Of a stretch of DNA of 64,000 nt, positions 1 through 8,525 are shown piece by piece; positions within the stretch are counted from its first letter, which is position 1; each line of letters begins with the position of its first letter. The notes beneath the pieces were generated by a model that was given only the letters and a program-made list of their open reading frames with translations, made no database searches and was not told the origin of the DNA. Where the stretch lies: contig NC_068938.1 of the NCBI RefSeq assembly GCF_016801865.2, positions 52,282,493-52,346,492 of the forward strand. Direction: 5' to 3'. Both the position numbers and the translations under genes were made by a program. The DNA comes from Culex pipiens pallens. Taxonomy: Eukaryota; Arthropoda; Insecta; Diptera; Culicidae.

Positions 1-372
1 TATTAGGTCCTTTTCGGTACTGGGACCTGGTTAGGACCGAGTCGGCTTTTGTAATTACATTTGGCTTAATAATTACAGAGGATCTTGTGTGTAAATGTTA
101 GTGGGAGGGGAGCCGATTACCCGCGGCCTACTCGGGGTTAGTAGGGAAGGGATTGATGTTAAAGACAAGGCGTGGGAAGGGAAGGGGGATTGTGTAGGGG
201 TCTTGGTTGGCTCTGCTGGCCTTTGCGTTTTGTCCTCAGCCGCAACTCGGTGTCCAGCTGCTGGGGCGTTCTTGCTTTGCTTCCGGTGCAATCCAGAAAC
301 GACGGCTTTGTGCGAAGGCGAGTTATACTAACAGAAGGAAAACTAACTGAAGGAAAACTAACTGGAAGAAAA
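1..372 (-). other. Retrotransposon 3' UTR (runs off the window)
   Basis: Sequence after the ORF2 stop, read on the minus strand. It opens with three near-identical 15-bp copies of a GTTAGTTTTCCTTC-type motif (plus-strand 328-376) and then becomes a C-rich, A-rich untranslated stretch reaching the window edge. The short ORFs here overlap on both strands and look non-coding. Where the element ends cannot be seen. Confidence 0.6.
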
Positions 373-3300
373 CTAAATGGATATTTTGGAATCTGAGAGG
401 AACTGATAGATCGGATAGAGAACATCAAGGTCAAGTTGAGATAACGCGTCTCGCATCGGGATTTCTGGTGGTCTTCCTCGGGCCCTGAGGGTATCTTTCA
501 ACTTAATTCTGTGAGCCTGGTGATCTGGACACGCCCATACGAGATGGTCGATGTCCTGATAACCCTGCCCACAGTCGCAAAGGTTCGTATCACTCATGTT
601 GATACGGTACAGATGAGCCTTGGACGAGTAATGGTTCGACATAAGGCGGGACATCGTTCTGATGAATCCACGCGTCAAGTCCATTCCCTTGAACCAGGCT
701 TTTCTTTGCACCTTAGGTCGTATGGAATACATCCAACGTCCTTTGGTGTCGCCGTCCCATTGTGTTTGCCAATCCAGAAGCGCACGCTGCCTCTGGAAAC
801 CGTAACATTCTTGTAGGCTAATTGGCCTTTCAAAAATGTCTCCACTCTCAGCACCCTTCTTGGCGAGCAAGTCCGCTTTCTCATTACCCGGAATCGAGCA
901 ATGAGCGCGGACCCATACCACCGTGATGCTGAAGGACTGAGCCGCCAGGTTGTTTAAAGTCTTACGTATTTCCGTGAGGAAAAACGTAGACTCCCTGGTC
1001 GGCTTCAGAGACCGGATAGCCTCAACAGAGCTAAAGCTATCGGTGAAGATGAAGTAGTGGTCAGGTGGCATGGTCTCGATGATTCGCAGTGCGCAGTAAA
1101 CCGCGGCTAACTCTGCGACGTAAACCGAACTCGGGTCCTTCAGCTTAAAGAACAGCTGATAAGATTCATGATAAACACCGAAGCCCGTACAGCCGTCAAG
1201 CTTGGAGCCATCGGTGAAGAATCTGTTGTTTGGAGGAACATGGTTGTACTTAGATGCGAAGATCGACGGTACAACTCCCCGCAGAAGATGGTTTGGGATA
1301 CCGCGAGTATCGGCTTTCATGGACGTGTCGAAGCCAATCAGGGTGCTGCTGGTTAACGGAGGCGTGCGCTGTACCGCTGTGCTCGGGCTCCACTCCCACG
1401 ATGACATAAAGTCATAATATAGAAGCATGCGCCGAGACTCAACGTGAAGGTTCAGCAACGTTTCAAAGTTGTCAATTACCAGTTTATTCCTGTAATCACA
1501 CCGGATCAGGAACCGGTAAGACAGTTCGTAGTAACGAGTTCGCAGAGGCAATACTCCCGCCAAGACCTCGAGGGTCATGTTGTGAGTTGAGTGCATGCAT
1601 CCCAAGACAATGCGAAGACTTCGGTACTGTATCCGCTGGAGAACCAACAAGCGTGATTTCGCAGCTGACTGGAAGCAGAAACTGCCATATTCCAGCACCG
1701 AGAGTATCGTTGTCTTGTACAGTCGAAGCAGGTCAGAAGGATGAGCACCCCACCGGTTGCCAGAGACGCTGCGCAGAAAATTAGTTCTTTGCAGGCACTT
1801 TTGCTTCAGGTAGTTAATGTGCTTCCCCCATGTTCCCTTTTGATCGAAGATGGTACCCATGTACATGAAGTGGTCCGACTGCTCGATAGTCTTTCCCGAC
1901 AGAGAAAGATTGAGCTGCGGCGGTTCATGCTTCCCCGTAAAAACGACCAGTTCCGTCTTCTCCGGAGAGAATTCAATACCCTTTCCAACTGCCCAATGGG
2001 CCAAGTTGTTCAGGGTATCTTGCAAGGGTTCTAGCAGATCGACTTCCTTCTTGGCAACGATTGAAACCACTGCGTCATCTGCGTACTGTATAAGGGTGCA
2101 GTCTCCGGTCAAGCAATCATCGATATCGCTGACGTAGAAGTTATACATGGATGGGCTAAGGCGTGAGCCTTGTGCCAAACCCATGTAACTTATCCGGGTG
2201 ATTGCCAGATCACCTTGCACAAAGTGCATGTGTTTTTCTGACAACAGGTTGATGAGGAAGTTGCACATCGTCGGATTGAGACCGCTCCGCCGCAGCTTTA
2301 CTCCCAACACATCGATGGAGACTGAATCGAATGCACCCTTGATGTCTAGAAAGACAGAAGCCATTTGCTGTTTCTTACCACGGGCTATGTCGATCCCTGT
2401 GGCCAGCAACGCTAGACAGTCGCTTGTTCCCTTGCCTCTCCGGAAGCCATACTGCGTGTCTGACAGCAAGTGCTCTCGTTCCATCCATGGTTCGAGGCGG
2501 TCGAGGATCATCTTCTCCAGCAGCTTGCGTAGACACGACAGCAAGCTGATTGGACGATACGAGTTGTGGTCGGACGCTGGCTTACCGGGCTTTTGAATGG
2601 CAACCACCCGGACCTGTCGCCATTCGTGTGGAATTATGTTCTGCTCCACGAACGTGTTGAACAGATTCAACAGACGCTGCTTGGCGACGTCCGGAAGATT
2701 TTTCAGCAAGCTGAACTTGATCTTGTCCGGACCAGGAGCAGTGTTGTTGCCCGTCAATAGTGCTATGGAGAGCTCTACCATCGAGAAGGGAGGATTAGAA
2801 TCGCTCCCATCAACAACGTCGAATGATGGTTGTGTCGGCACCGAGTCCGGGCACACCTTCTTGGCGAAATCCAATATCCACTTGTCCGATTTTTCCACAC
2901 TCTCGTTCGGAACGGAACCTCTACGCATGGCCCTCGCAACGCGCCACAGAGTGCTCATGGACGTATCTGCTGGTAGTCCTTCAACGAACTCCCGCCAGTA
3001 CATTCGCTTCTTCCGCTTCAGAGTATTACTGTACCTGCGATCAAGAGCTCTGTACTTTTGGAAGTTCGCTCGGATTCCACACTTGCAGAAGTCCACATAA
3101 GCTACAGACCTGGCCGCCGAGAGATCCGTACACTCCTTGTCCCACCAAGGGAGTGGAGGGCGCGTTCGGATGTACGGTCCCGGGACGGGTTTCGTCTGAG
3201 CTTGTAACGCACTGTCATAGATCAAATTAGCCAGATACGCATATTCTTCAAGCGGTGCCAACCCATCTCGCAACTCAACTCCAATAGAGACTGCCTCCGC

Positions 3301-4074
3301 GTACTGTTTCCAGTCGATATTTCGCGTCAGATCGTAAGGCATCTCCACCGTTGTCGATTGCTGTGGGCCATGGCTAACCAGAATAGCGATCGGCAAATGA
3401 TCACTGCCACGAGGATCTTGAAGCACGTTCCAGTCACAAAGAACTGCCAGACTGTTGGAACAGAGCGACAAGTCGATGGCACTCGCCTTCGTACCGGACG
3501 AAGTTGGCGTTGGTGGTGTTGCAATCCGCGTAACTTGCTTGTCCCTGTTTAGGAGGGTCATCTGGAAGTCGTCGCACAGTTCATGAATCAGATATGCTTG
3601 AGGGTCTGTCTTGTGGCTTCCCCACTCGGTGCTGTGAAGATTAAAGTCACCCAGAACCAGTCGCGGTGCCTGCAACAGCTCAAGCATACCCCACAACTTT
3701 TGTCGAGTTAACGACACCTGTGGGGGAACATAGACGGACACGATGCAAATGTCCAGTCCTCTGATCCTGGCCTGAACTGCGACTGCTTCGATTCCTCCTA
3801 GCTTCGGGAGCGTGACCTTTCTAAAAGTGTGGCATTTCCTGACCCCAATCAGTACGCCTCCACCTCTATTTGGTCCTGCCCTGCTCTCTGTGATGATGTT
3901 GTACCCCCGGAAAGCTGGCGTCTCATCTCCGATAAGAAACGTTTCGCTCAACGCAAACACATCACAGTCCCGTTCGAATGCGAATTGTTGAAAATCGTTT
4001 AACTTGGGGGTTAAACTTCTACAATTCCATTGTAGAAAGGAGATGCCGTTTTTCGTTTTTGGTGTATTACCCAT
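373..4074 (-). CDS. Retrotransposon ORF2: endonuclease / reverse transcriptase / RNase H
   Basis: Polyprotein of 1233 residues that nicks target DNA and reverse transcribes the element RNA. An APE-type endonuclease occupies about residues 10-230, with LSETF, LGDFN (about 140) and SDHLP (about 226) motifs. Reverse transcriptase spans about 420-700 with catalytic QYADD near 665. RNase H spans about 945-1075: FFTDGSK, the Glu of AELAAVY, FTDSFSS, and the final Asp in GNEKADLLAKK. A CCHC-like knuckle (CDCGQGYQDIDHLVWAC) lies near 1160. The start chosen is the ATG at 4074-4072, which overlaps the ORF1 stop in the eight bases ATGGGTAA, suggesting termination-coupled reinitiation. The frame is open 24 codons further upstream but without an ATG. 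All catalytic motifs looked for are present. Confidence 0.93.
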   Translation of the reverse strand: MGNTPKTKNGISFLQWNCRSLTPKLNDFQQFAFERDCDVFALSETFLIGDETPAFRGYNIITESRAGPNRGGGVLIGVRKCHTFRKVTLPKLGGIEAVAVQARIRGLDICIVSVYVPPQVSLTRQKLWGMLELLQAPRLVLGDFNLHSTEWGSHKTDPQAYLIHELCDDFQMTLLNRDKQVTRIATPPTPTSSGTKASAIDLSLCSNSLAVLCDWNVLQDPRGSDHLPIAILVSHGPQQSTTVEMPYDLTRNIDWKQYAEAVSIGVELRDGLAPLEEYAYLANLIYDSALQAQTKPVPGPYIRTRPPLPWWDKECTDLSAARSVAYVDFCKCGIRANFQKYRALDRRYSNTLKRKKRMYWREFVEGLPADTSMSTLWRVARAMRRGSVPNESVEKSDKWILDFAKKVCPDSVPTQPSFDVVDGSDSNPPFSMVELSIALLTGNNTAPGPDKIKFSLLKNLPDVAKQRLLNLFNTFVEQNIIPHEWRQVRVVAIQKPGKPASDHNSYRPISLLSCLRKLLEKMILDRLEPWMEREHLLSDTQYGFRRGKGTSDCLALLATGIDIARGKKQQMASVFLDIKGAFDSVSIDVLGVKLRRSGLNPTMCNFLINLLSEKHMHFVQGDLAITRISYMGLAQGSRLSPSMYNFYVSDIDDCLTGDCTLIQYADDAVVSIVAKKEVDLLEPLQDTLNNLAHWAVGKGIEFSPEKTELVVFTGKHEPPQLNLSLSGKTIEQSDHFMYMGTIFDQKGTWGKHINYLKQKCLQRTNFLRSVSGNRWGAHPSDLLRLYKTTILSVLEYGSFCFQSAAKSRLLVLQRIQYRSLRIVLGCMHSTHNMTLEVLAGVLPLRTRYYELSYRFLIRCDYRNKLVIDNFETLLNLHVESRRMLLYYDFMSSWEWSPSTAVQRTPPLTSSTLIGFDTSMKADTRGIPNHLLRGVVPSIFASKYNHVPPNNRFFTDGSKLDGCTGFGVYHESYQLFFKLKDPSSVYVAELAAVYCALRIIETMPPDHYFIFTDSFSSVEAIRSLKPTRESTFFLTEIRKTLNNLAAQSFSITVVWVRAHCSIPGNEKADLLAKKGAESGDIFERPISLQECYGFQRQRALLDWQTQWDGDTKGRWMYSIRPKVQRKAWFKGMDLTRGFIRTMSRLMSNHYSSKAHLYRINMSDTNLCDCGQGYQDIDHLVWACPDHQAHRIKLKDTLRARGRPPEIPMRDALSQLDLDVLYPIYQFLSDSKISI

Positions 4075-5746
4075 CAAAGGAAATGAACGACAAGAGGGGC
4101 ATCGTGCTAGCAAGCTGTTTCCCGATGTGTCTAGCGAGAGGCTCAAACCGCTTTATGATTAAACGCGTCGGTTCACTCACAAAAGAGCACAGCCATTCCA
4201 CGATTGTGGAAAAAGTAAGGACTCCTTTGAAGGCATCGGTTATCGGATTCGGTTGAGGAACCGGTTTTAAGGGGATCTTTGGCAGCTTGGGAACGGGCTT
4301 CAGCGGCTTGAGAGGAATCGGTGCCGGCCTCGGTGCCGGCCTCGGTGCCGGCTTCGGAGCGGGCTTACCCGACGGACCGAAAGGAAAATCCTCCTCGAAG
4401 TTCAACGAGTCACTTTCCTTACCCTTGCCGCCCGCGGCTTTTCTGGACTTGGAAGCCTTGTTGCGCTTCGGGTTTGGTCCGGAAGAGTCACTTTCCTCGT
4501 CTCTCTGGAAGAGGACCTCCACATCGGAATCTTCGTCCCCCGAATCTTCGTCCGCCAAAGGAGCGAAGCGATTGGGGTGGGTCACCTGACTAAGGATTTC
4601 CGCGAAGGACTTCTTGGAGCGTTCCCTCAAGGATCGCTTCATCTTGTCCTCGCGCTCCTTGTACTTTGGGCACTGCCGAGTTTTGTGCGGTTCCCCGCCA
4701 CAAAGCAGGCATTTTTCAGCCTGCTTTTGGCATTCCACGTCCTTGTGGGGGCCTGCGCACTTTGAGCACTTGCTCTTGTTGCTGCAGTAGGTCTTGGTGT
4801 GTCCCAACTGCTGGCAGTTTTCGCAGCTCATCACACGCGGAACGTACAATCGGACTGGAAGCCGAAGCTTGTACAGCTCAATGTAGTCCGGCAGAGCTGA
4901 CCCTGCAAAAGTCACCCGGAACGAGGCAGAAGGAATGAACTTCTTCTGGCCACCCTCGGTGGTGACGTTGCCCAGTTGCCGGCACTCGAGTACCTCCACA
5001 GCTGGAAGTTTAGGGTTCTTGAAGCGTCCCACCGCCCTTGAGAGGTCGACAAGCGACAGACTGTCATCGGTCACCACGCCGTCGATCTCGACTTTGTGGG
5101 CCGGAATCCAAACACGATACTCAATGCTGAACCGCAGATCAGTTACGATCTGATTAGCTTGCACCGCGGAGTTCACGATCACGCGGAGCTTGCTCTTGTT
5201 CAGCTTGGTACATTCGACCACCCCAGGATAGTGCTTCTGCAAATCCTTGGTGATCTGTACAAAGTTTAGCGGCTTCTGTTTGGGCCGGAAGAAGACCACC
5301 CATTCCGTTTGCGATCCCTCTTGATACTGACGAGGACGAGAAATCGGTTTTTGAGAATGAGGATTCAGGGGCGGGGGAGGATTTGGATCCGGATTCGGCA
5401 CCGGTGTTTTAGGAGGAATTGGATCTGGATTGGGAGGAATCGGTTCTGGAATCAAGGGAGGAATCGGGTCTGGAGTCAAGGGAGGAATCGGGTCTGGAGT
5501 CAAGGGAGGAATCGGTGGTTGAGGGGGAACCGGATTCGGATCTGATTTAGGACGCTTTCGCTTCGTCCTCTTAGACCCGTCCGTGGATCCCCCTTTACCG
5601 CCATCATTCTTATCCTTCAGGAAGAGGTCCCTGTTGGTGGTGTTTGAAGGAACTCCCAAAACGGAGTCCTCCATTTCCACGTCCTCGTCACCCTCAAGGG
5701 TTGAATCGAAATCGGATTCCTCATGGTCCGACTTGGTCGGATCCAT
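4067..5746 (-). CDS. Retrotransposon ORF1: gag-like nucleic-acid-binding protein
   Basis: Protein of 559 residues expected to coat element RNA. The N-terminus is acidic, followed by a basic stretch (KRTKRKRPKS). A proline-rich segment at about residues 72-135 contains a tandem PPLTPDPI-type repeat. A folded core covers about 145-300, and three CCHC zinc knuckles sit at about 305-355 (beginning CENCQQLGHTKTYC, CSKCAGPHKDVEC and CLLCGGEPHKTRQC). An acidic then Lys/Arg-rich linker leads to a second proline-rich PAP/KP repeat at about 460-495. The ATG at 5746 is the first in frame. Three knuckles is the I-factor arrangement; the double proline-rich layout may vary in length between copies because it is built of short repeats. 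Confidence 0.88.
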   Translation of the reverse strand: MDPTKSDHEESDFDSTLEGDEDVEMEDSVLGVPSNTTNRDLFLKDKNDGGKGGSTDGSKRTKRKRPKSDPNPVPPQPPIPPLTPDPIPPLTPDPIPPLIPEPIPPNPDPIPPKTPVPNPDPNPPPPLNPHSQKPISRPRQYQEGSQTEWVVFFRPKQKPLNFVQITKDLQKHYPGVVECTKLNKSKLRVIVNSAVQANQIVTDLRFSIEYRVWIPAHKVEIDGVVTDDSLSLVDLSRAVGRFKNPKLPAVEVLECRQLGNVTTEGGQKKFIPSASFRVTFAGSALPDYIELYKLRLPVRLYVPRVMSCENCQQLGHTKTYCSNKSKCSKCAGPHKDVECQKQAEKCLLCGGEPHKTRQCPKYKEREDKMKRSLRERSKKSFAEILSQVTHPNRFAPLADEDSGDEDSDVEVLFQRDEESDSSGPNPKRNKASKSRKAAGGKGKESDSLNFEEDFPFGPSGKPAPKPAPRPAPRPAPIPLKPLKPVPKLPKIPLKPVPQPNPITDAFKGVLTFSTIVEWLCSFVSEPTRLIIKRFEPLARHIGKQLASTMPLLSFISFDG

Positions 5747-5856
5747 GTTTGCGAAGAAACGCGATAAACTAAACGAAAATGAAAATTATGAAACTAAACG
5801 CAAAAGTAAAAAAGGAGAAAAGGAAAAAAAAAACTAACCGAGAAAAAAACTATGAG

Positions 5857-5891
<35 letters not shown>

Positions 5892-6375
5892 GCTAACAAA
5901 AAACTCGCCTTTCGCACTCACCGCCGAACTGGCCGCACTGGCTGCCGCCCGCAGCGGGATGCGCGGGAAGCTCGTTTGCGCGCGCTTGTTGTTGTTGTTG
6001 TGCTGCCTGCTGCCAGCCACGTAAACAACGGGGGTTGTCTCCGACCTGGCCTGGCCGAAAACTGGTCCGCCGACCGCAGTCGACTCTCCGGGGCCGATTC
6101 CACCGGCCAACGACCGTCTCTCGTCTCAGCTGCCTCCGCAGCCGCTGCTGCTCACTCCTCCTGCTGCTGCTGCTCGGATTCGGGAACTCGTTCCTTCTCC
6201 GCCTCTGCACCGCCGCCGTGTCCACGACGACCAGATTGTGGCTCCTCTGACCACCGGAACGGGCTTGTCCGCTCGCACACGCCTCGGAATCGCCGTGAAA
6301 AACGCGCCAAACACAACTCGATAGAGCACGAAAAAACACGACTACGCGCTGAGACTTCTGCCGGAGCAATCATGT
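5747..6375 (-). other. Retrotransposon 5' UTR / internal promoter region, with a long T-tract
   Basis: On the minus strand a GC-rich leader of about 480 bp (6375 to 5890) precedes a T-rich segment with an uninterrupted homopolymer of about 30 Ts (plus-strand A run, about 5855-5885). Spaced GTTAGTTTT / CGTTTAGTTT motifs then lead to the ORF1 ATG. The same GTTAGTTTTCC motif reappears as the short repeat at the start of the 3' UTR. I-group elements carry an internal promoter in this position, so the leader probably drives minus-strand transcription; that is inference. The exact first base is uncertain. Confidence 0.5.
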
Positions 6376-6520
6376 CACCTTACTTCCTCGCACACGCCAA
6401 AACATCCGCTTTTGCCAGCTTCTGAACTGATCACCCGCATTCGTGCTCTCCGTCATCATCGGTCCGGTCCTTAACTTCTTGAGGGCGTGTGATGAGCATG
6501 GCAAAAACCTGTCGCTGGTG

Positions 6521-6560
6521 TATATAAAGAAGCTCACCCCTCTTCGCACAGAGGTCAGTT
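6521..6560 (+). promoter_or_regulatory. Core promoter: TATA box and TCAGTT initiator
   Basis: TATATAAA at 6521-6528 is followed by TCAGTT at 6555-6560, a match to the arthropod initiator. The 30-odd base spacing fits, and transcription would start near 6557, giving a 5' UTR of about 22 bases before the ATG at 6579. Confidence 0.75.
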
Positions 6561-6578
6561 TTGGGCCGAGATTCAAAC

Positions 6579-6950
6579 ATGAAGGGGTTAATCGTCGTCG
6601 TCGGGGTGGTCCTCGTGGCTACGGCAGTGCACAGTGCGTCGTTGGAACCGGTCCGGGAAAAGCGACAGTTGGGACTGCTCGGCGGGGGTTTGCTGGGATT
6701 CGGAGCGCCGGTTGGGGGACACGGATACTACGGAGGAGGTGGTTACGGAGGGCACGGACACGACGATCACCACCATCACCATCATGAGCATTACGAGCAC
6801 GGACACGGAGGATACGACCATCATCACCACCATGCGCCACAGAGCTATGGCCACTATGAGCACGGTCACGGAGGGTACGGTCATGGAGGCTACGGTCACG
6901 GATACGTGGATCATCACCACCATTACGAACACGGACATCATGGGGGTTAA
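6579..6950 (+). CDS. Small secreted histidine/glycine/tyrosine-rich protein
   Basis: Single-exon gene for 123 residues. A clear signal peptide (MKGLIVVVGVVLVATAVHSA, residues 1-20) is followed by a short propeptide ending in a furin-like REKR site (about 26-29). The rest is low complexity: a Gly-rich stretch, then GHGHDD, a run of six His, and repeated YEHGHGGY / DHHHHH blocks to the end. The first ATG in frame lies six codons downstream of the open-frame start and just after the TATA/initiator pair. I do not recognise the family by name. Such proteins in insects are found among cuticle components, metal-binding secreted proteins and glycine-rich antimicrobial peptides; the His density makes Zn/Cu/Ni binding plausible, but that is inference. 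Confidence 0.85.
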   Translation: MKGLIVVVGVVLVATAVHSASLEPVREKRQLGLLGGGLLGFGAPVGGHGYYGGGGYGGHGHDDHHHHHHEHYEHGHGGYDHHHHHAPQSYGHYEHGHGGYGHGGYGHGYVDHHHHYEHGHHGG

Positions 6951-6977
6951 GAGTGGGATGGTTTCGTAGAGTAGTTG

Positions 6978-6983
6978 AATAAA
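6978..6983 (+). terminator. Poly(A) signal of the His/Gly-rich gene
   Basis: AATAAA 28 bases after the stop codon, followed by a T/G-rich stretch, gives a very short 3' UTR. Confidence 0.75.
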
Positions 6984-6999
6984 TTATTTATTGTTGACA

Positions 7000-7990
7000 C
7001 TATACGAGTATTCTTTACTGATCAATATTGGTCCAACGAGCACAAAATTTTTGGCAATTATTTTTTTTCGAATTTTTTGCACTGTAAAAAAATATCCTTC
7101 TATTACGGACGTAACTTTTCATCACCTTTGAAAGCTTCTGATCGCAAGCATTGATTTCGAAAATATGCTTGTTTGGGACCGAGCTGAGACAATCCGTCCA
7201 AATTATCATTTCATCTTGATCACTCCACGGCGGTTCCAAATGTTGGAACCGGTTTGGTTGTGAGTACCTGGCGGATGTTGAGATGTGGGATGATGGATAC
7301 TCCGGGGCTTCAGAGTAACCACTTCTGTGCCAGGCGACTTGATTCTGGATTGAATAGATTACTCTGGTCTTTCTTCTGGCAATACTTCAGCGGCTAGTCG
7401 GAAGGGTTTTGGAAACCGAGTCGGAGAACTATTTTTCTTCGTCGAAAATGTTGGCTGATCACGCTGGTGATTTTTTGTGTCTTCTGTAGACAGATGGATT
7501 AAGTTTGCCAAATCGAGGATGCACAGCAACCCGTGAGGGAAAGCGCTTAGCTTTCGTTAGAAAGATTGGATTGAAGTATGTAGCTGGGGTGGAACGGTAG
7601 TTCTGGCCCGTCCAACCACGATCGCGCATTGTTGTTTGGTGCTCGATTGTCATGATTCGATTGGAGTTCACGCTTAACTTGTATCCGCTTCTAAACATAT
7701 TTATCACATAAACGTTCACGTAGCCACTGGTTATTCCAAAATAGTATTACATGTAGCGAAGTTATCAAAAAGGTTAATTTTTCAAAGATAAAGTGTAGTT
7801 CTGTTTCCGAATGGGTATTTAGCAGCTCAATATTTTATTCGCCCGCGATTTGTAGATTCAGGATATCGGAATTATACCGGTTGACTTCGAGTTGTTTTCG
7901 CAAGAAGATTTCACCTTCTTCGTCCGATTTTCGTCTCTTTTTCGGTACGGAGTTACAAAATAAAACAGCAGTATATGTATCATAATTGTT
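7000..7990. other. Intergenic, nothing recognised
   Basis: About 1 kb of moderately AT-rich, apparently single-copy DNA between two convergent genes. Short ORFs on the minus strand show no motif, no repeat and no signal peptide. I see no structure to annotate. Confidence 0.4.
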
Positions 7991-8001
7991 GTTTACCATA
8001 A

Positions 8002-8007
8002 TTTATT
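8002..8007 (-). terminator. Candidate poly(A) signal for aconitase
   Basis: TTTATT on the plus strand reads AATAAA on the minus strand, 519 bases after the aconitase stop. It would imply a 3' UTR of a little over 500 bases; no canonical signal was noticed closer to the stop. Confidence 0.35.
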
Positions 8008-8525
8008 GTCGCAGGCGAAAAAGAAGACTACACAAAAACAGAGTTCTAAACTGTTCTTCTAGATAATCTGGAAGTTAGGATATCAATTTGGTATTTGTGT
8101 GTAGGTCGTACAATTGACCTTGTGTGGCACTCGAAAATCATAATCGGTTAGTTTCTGCCCTACGTGTAATGATGAAAACTTTTGCTAACTCAGTACAATC
8201 AAAACTACCGCAGAAGGGGGATAAATGTATCATATATTAGTCCATCTAAATGTTTGTAAACTGTTGCTGCGTGCTGGTTAAGTTAGCGGTTCTCATGCAG
8301 AGCCTATTTACAATTAAAAAAACATTTCCACACTATCGTCTCTAAAACTGACATCTAGCATATCCTGATGGGAGAGTTATTTTCACTTAAGTAGATTAAC
8401 TGTGTTGTTCGCTTCAAACTCCTCTACACACTATTTGTACGGGCCGCTTCCTTAGCTTGCGCGCGCAGTTCGAAAAAGCGTTCGTTCGTTCTCTCTCTCT
8501 CGCACACACTTCGAACCACGAAGAT

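Larger units (their letters stand above)
1..6375 (-). mobile_element. Nearly complete I-clade-like non-LTR retrotransposon
   Basis: A LINE-type retrotransposon on the minus strand, carrying two open ORFs in the order ORF1 (gag-like) then ORF2 (endonuclease, reverse transcriptase, RNase H). An RNase H domain after the RT together with three CCHC knuckles in ORF1 is the layout of the I group (Drosophila I factor, mosquito MosquI); Jockey-clade elements normally lack the RNase H. No frameshift or stop interrupts either ORF, so the copy is recent or still competent. The 5' boundary near 6375 is inferred from the GC-rich leader and the switch to unrelated sequence. The 3' UTR seems to continue past the left window edge, so neither the 3' tail nor target-site duplications can be seen. 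Confidence 0.85.

Noticed and set aside
5855..5885. Poly(A) run as the tail of a plus-strand retroelement or mRNA
   Set aside because: It lies within the minus-strand element between its leader and ORF1, next to shared GTTAGTTTT motifs, and no element body precedes it on the plus strand.
5893..6369. 158-codon minus-strand ORF upstream of retrotransposon ORF1
   Set aside because: Arg/Gln/Ser-rich by composition, overlapped by equally long ORFs in other frames and strands; better explained as GC-rich 5' leader.
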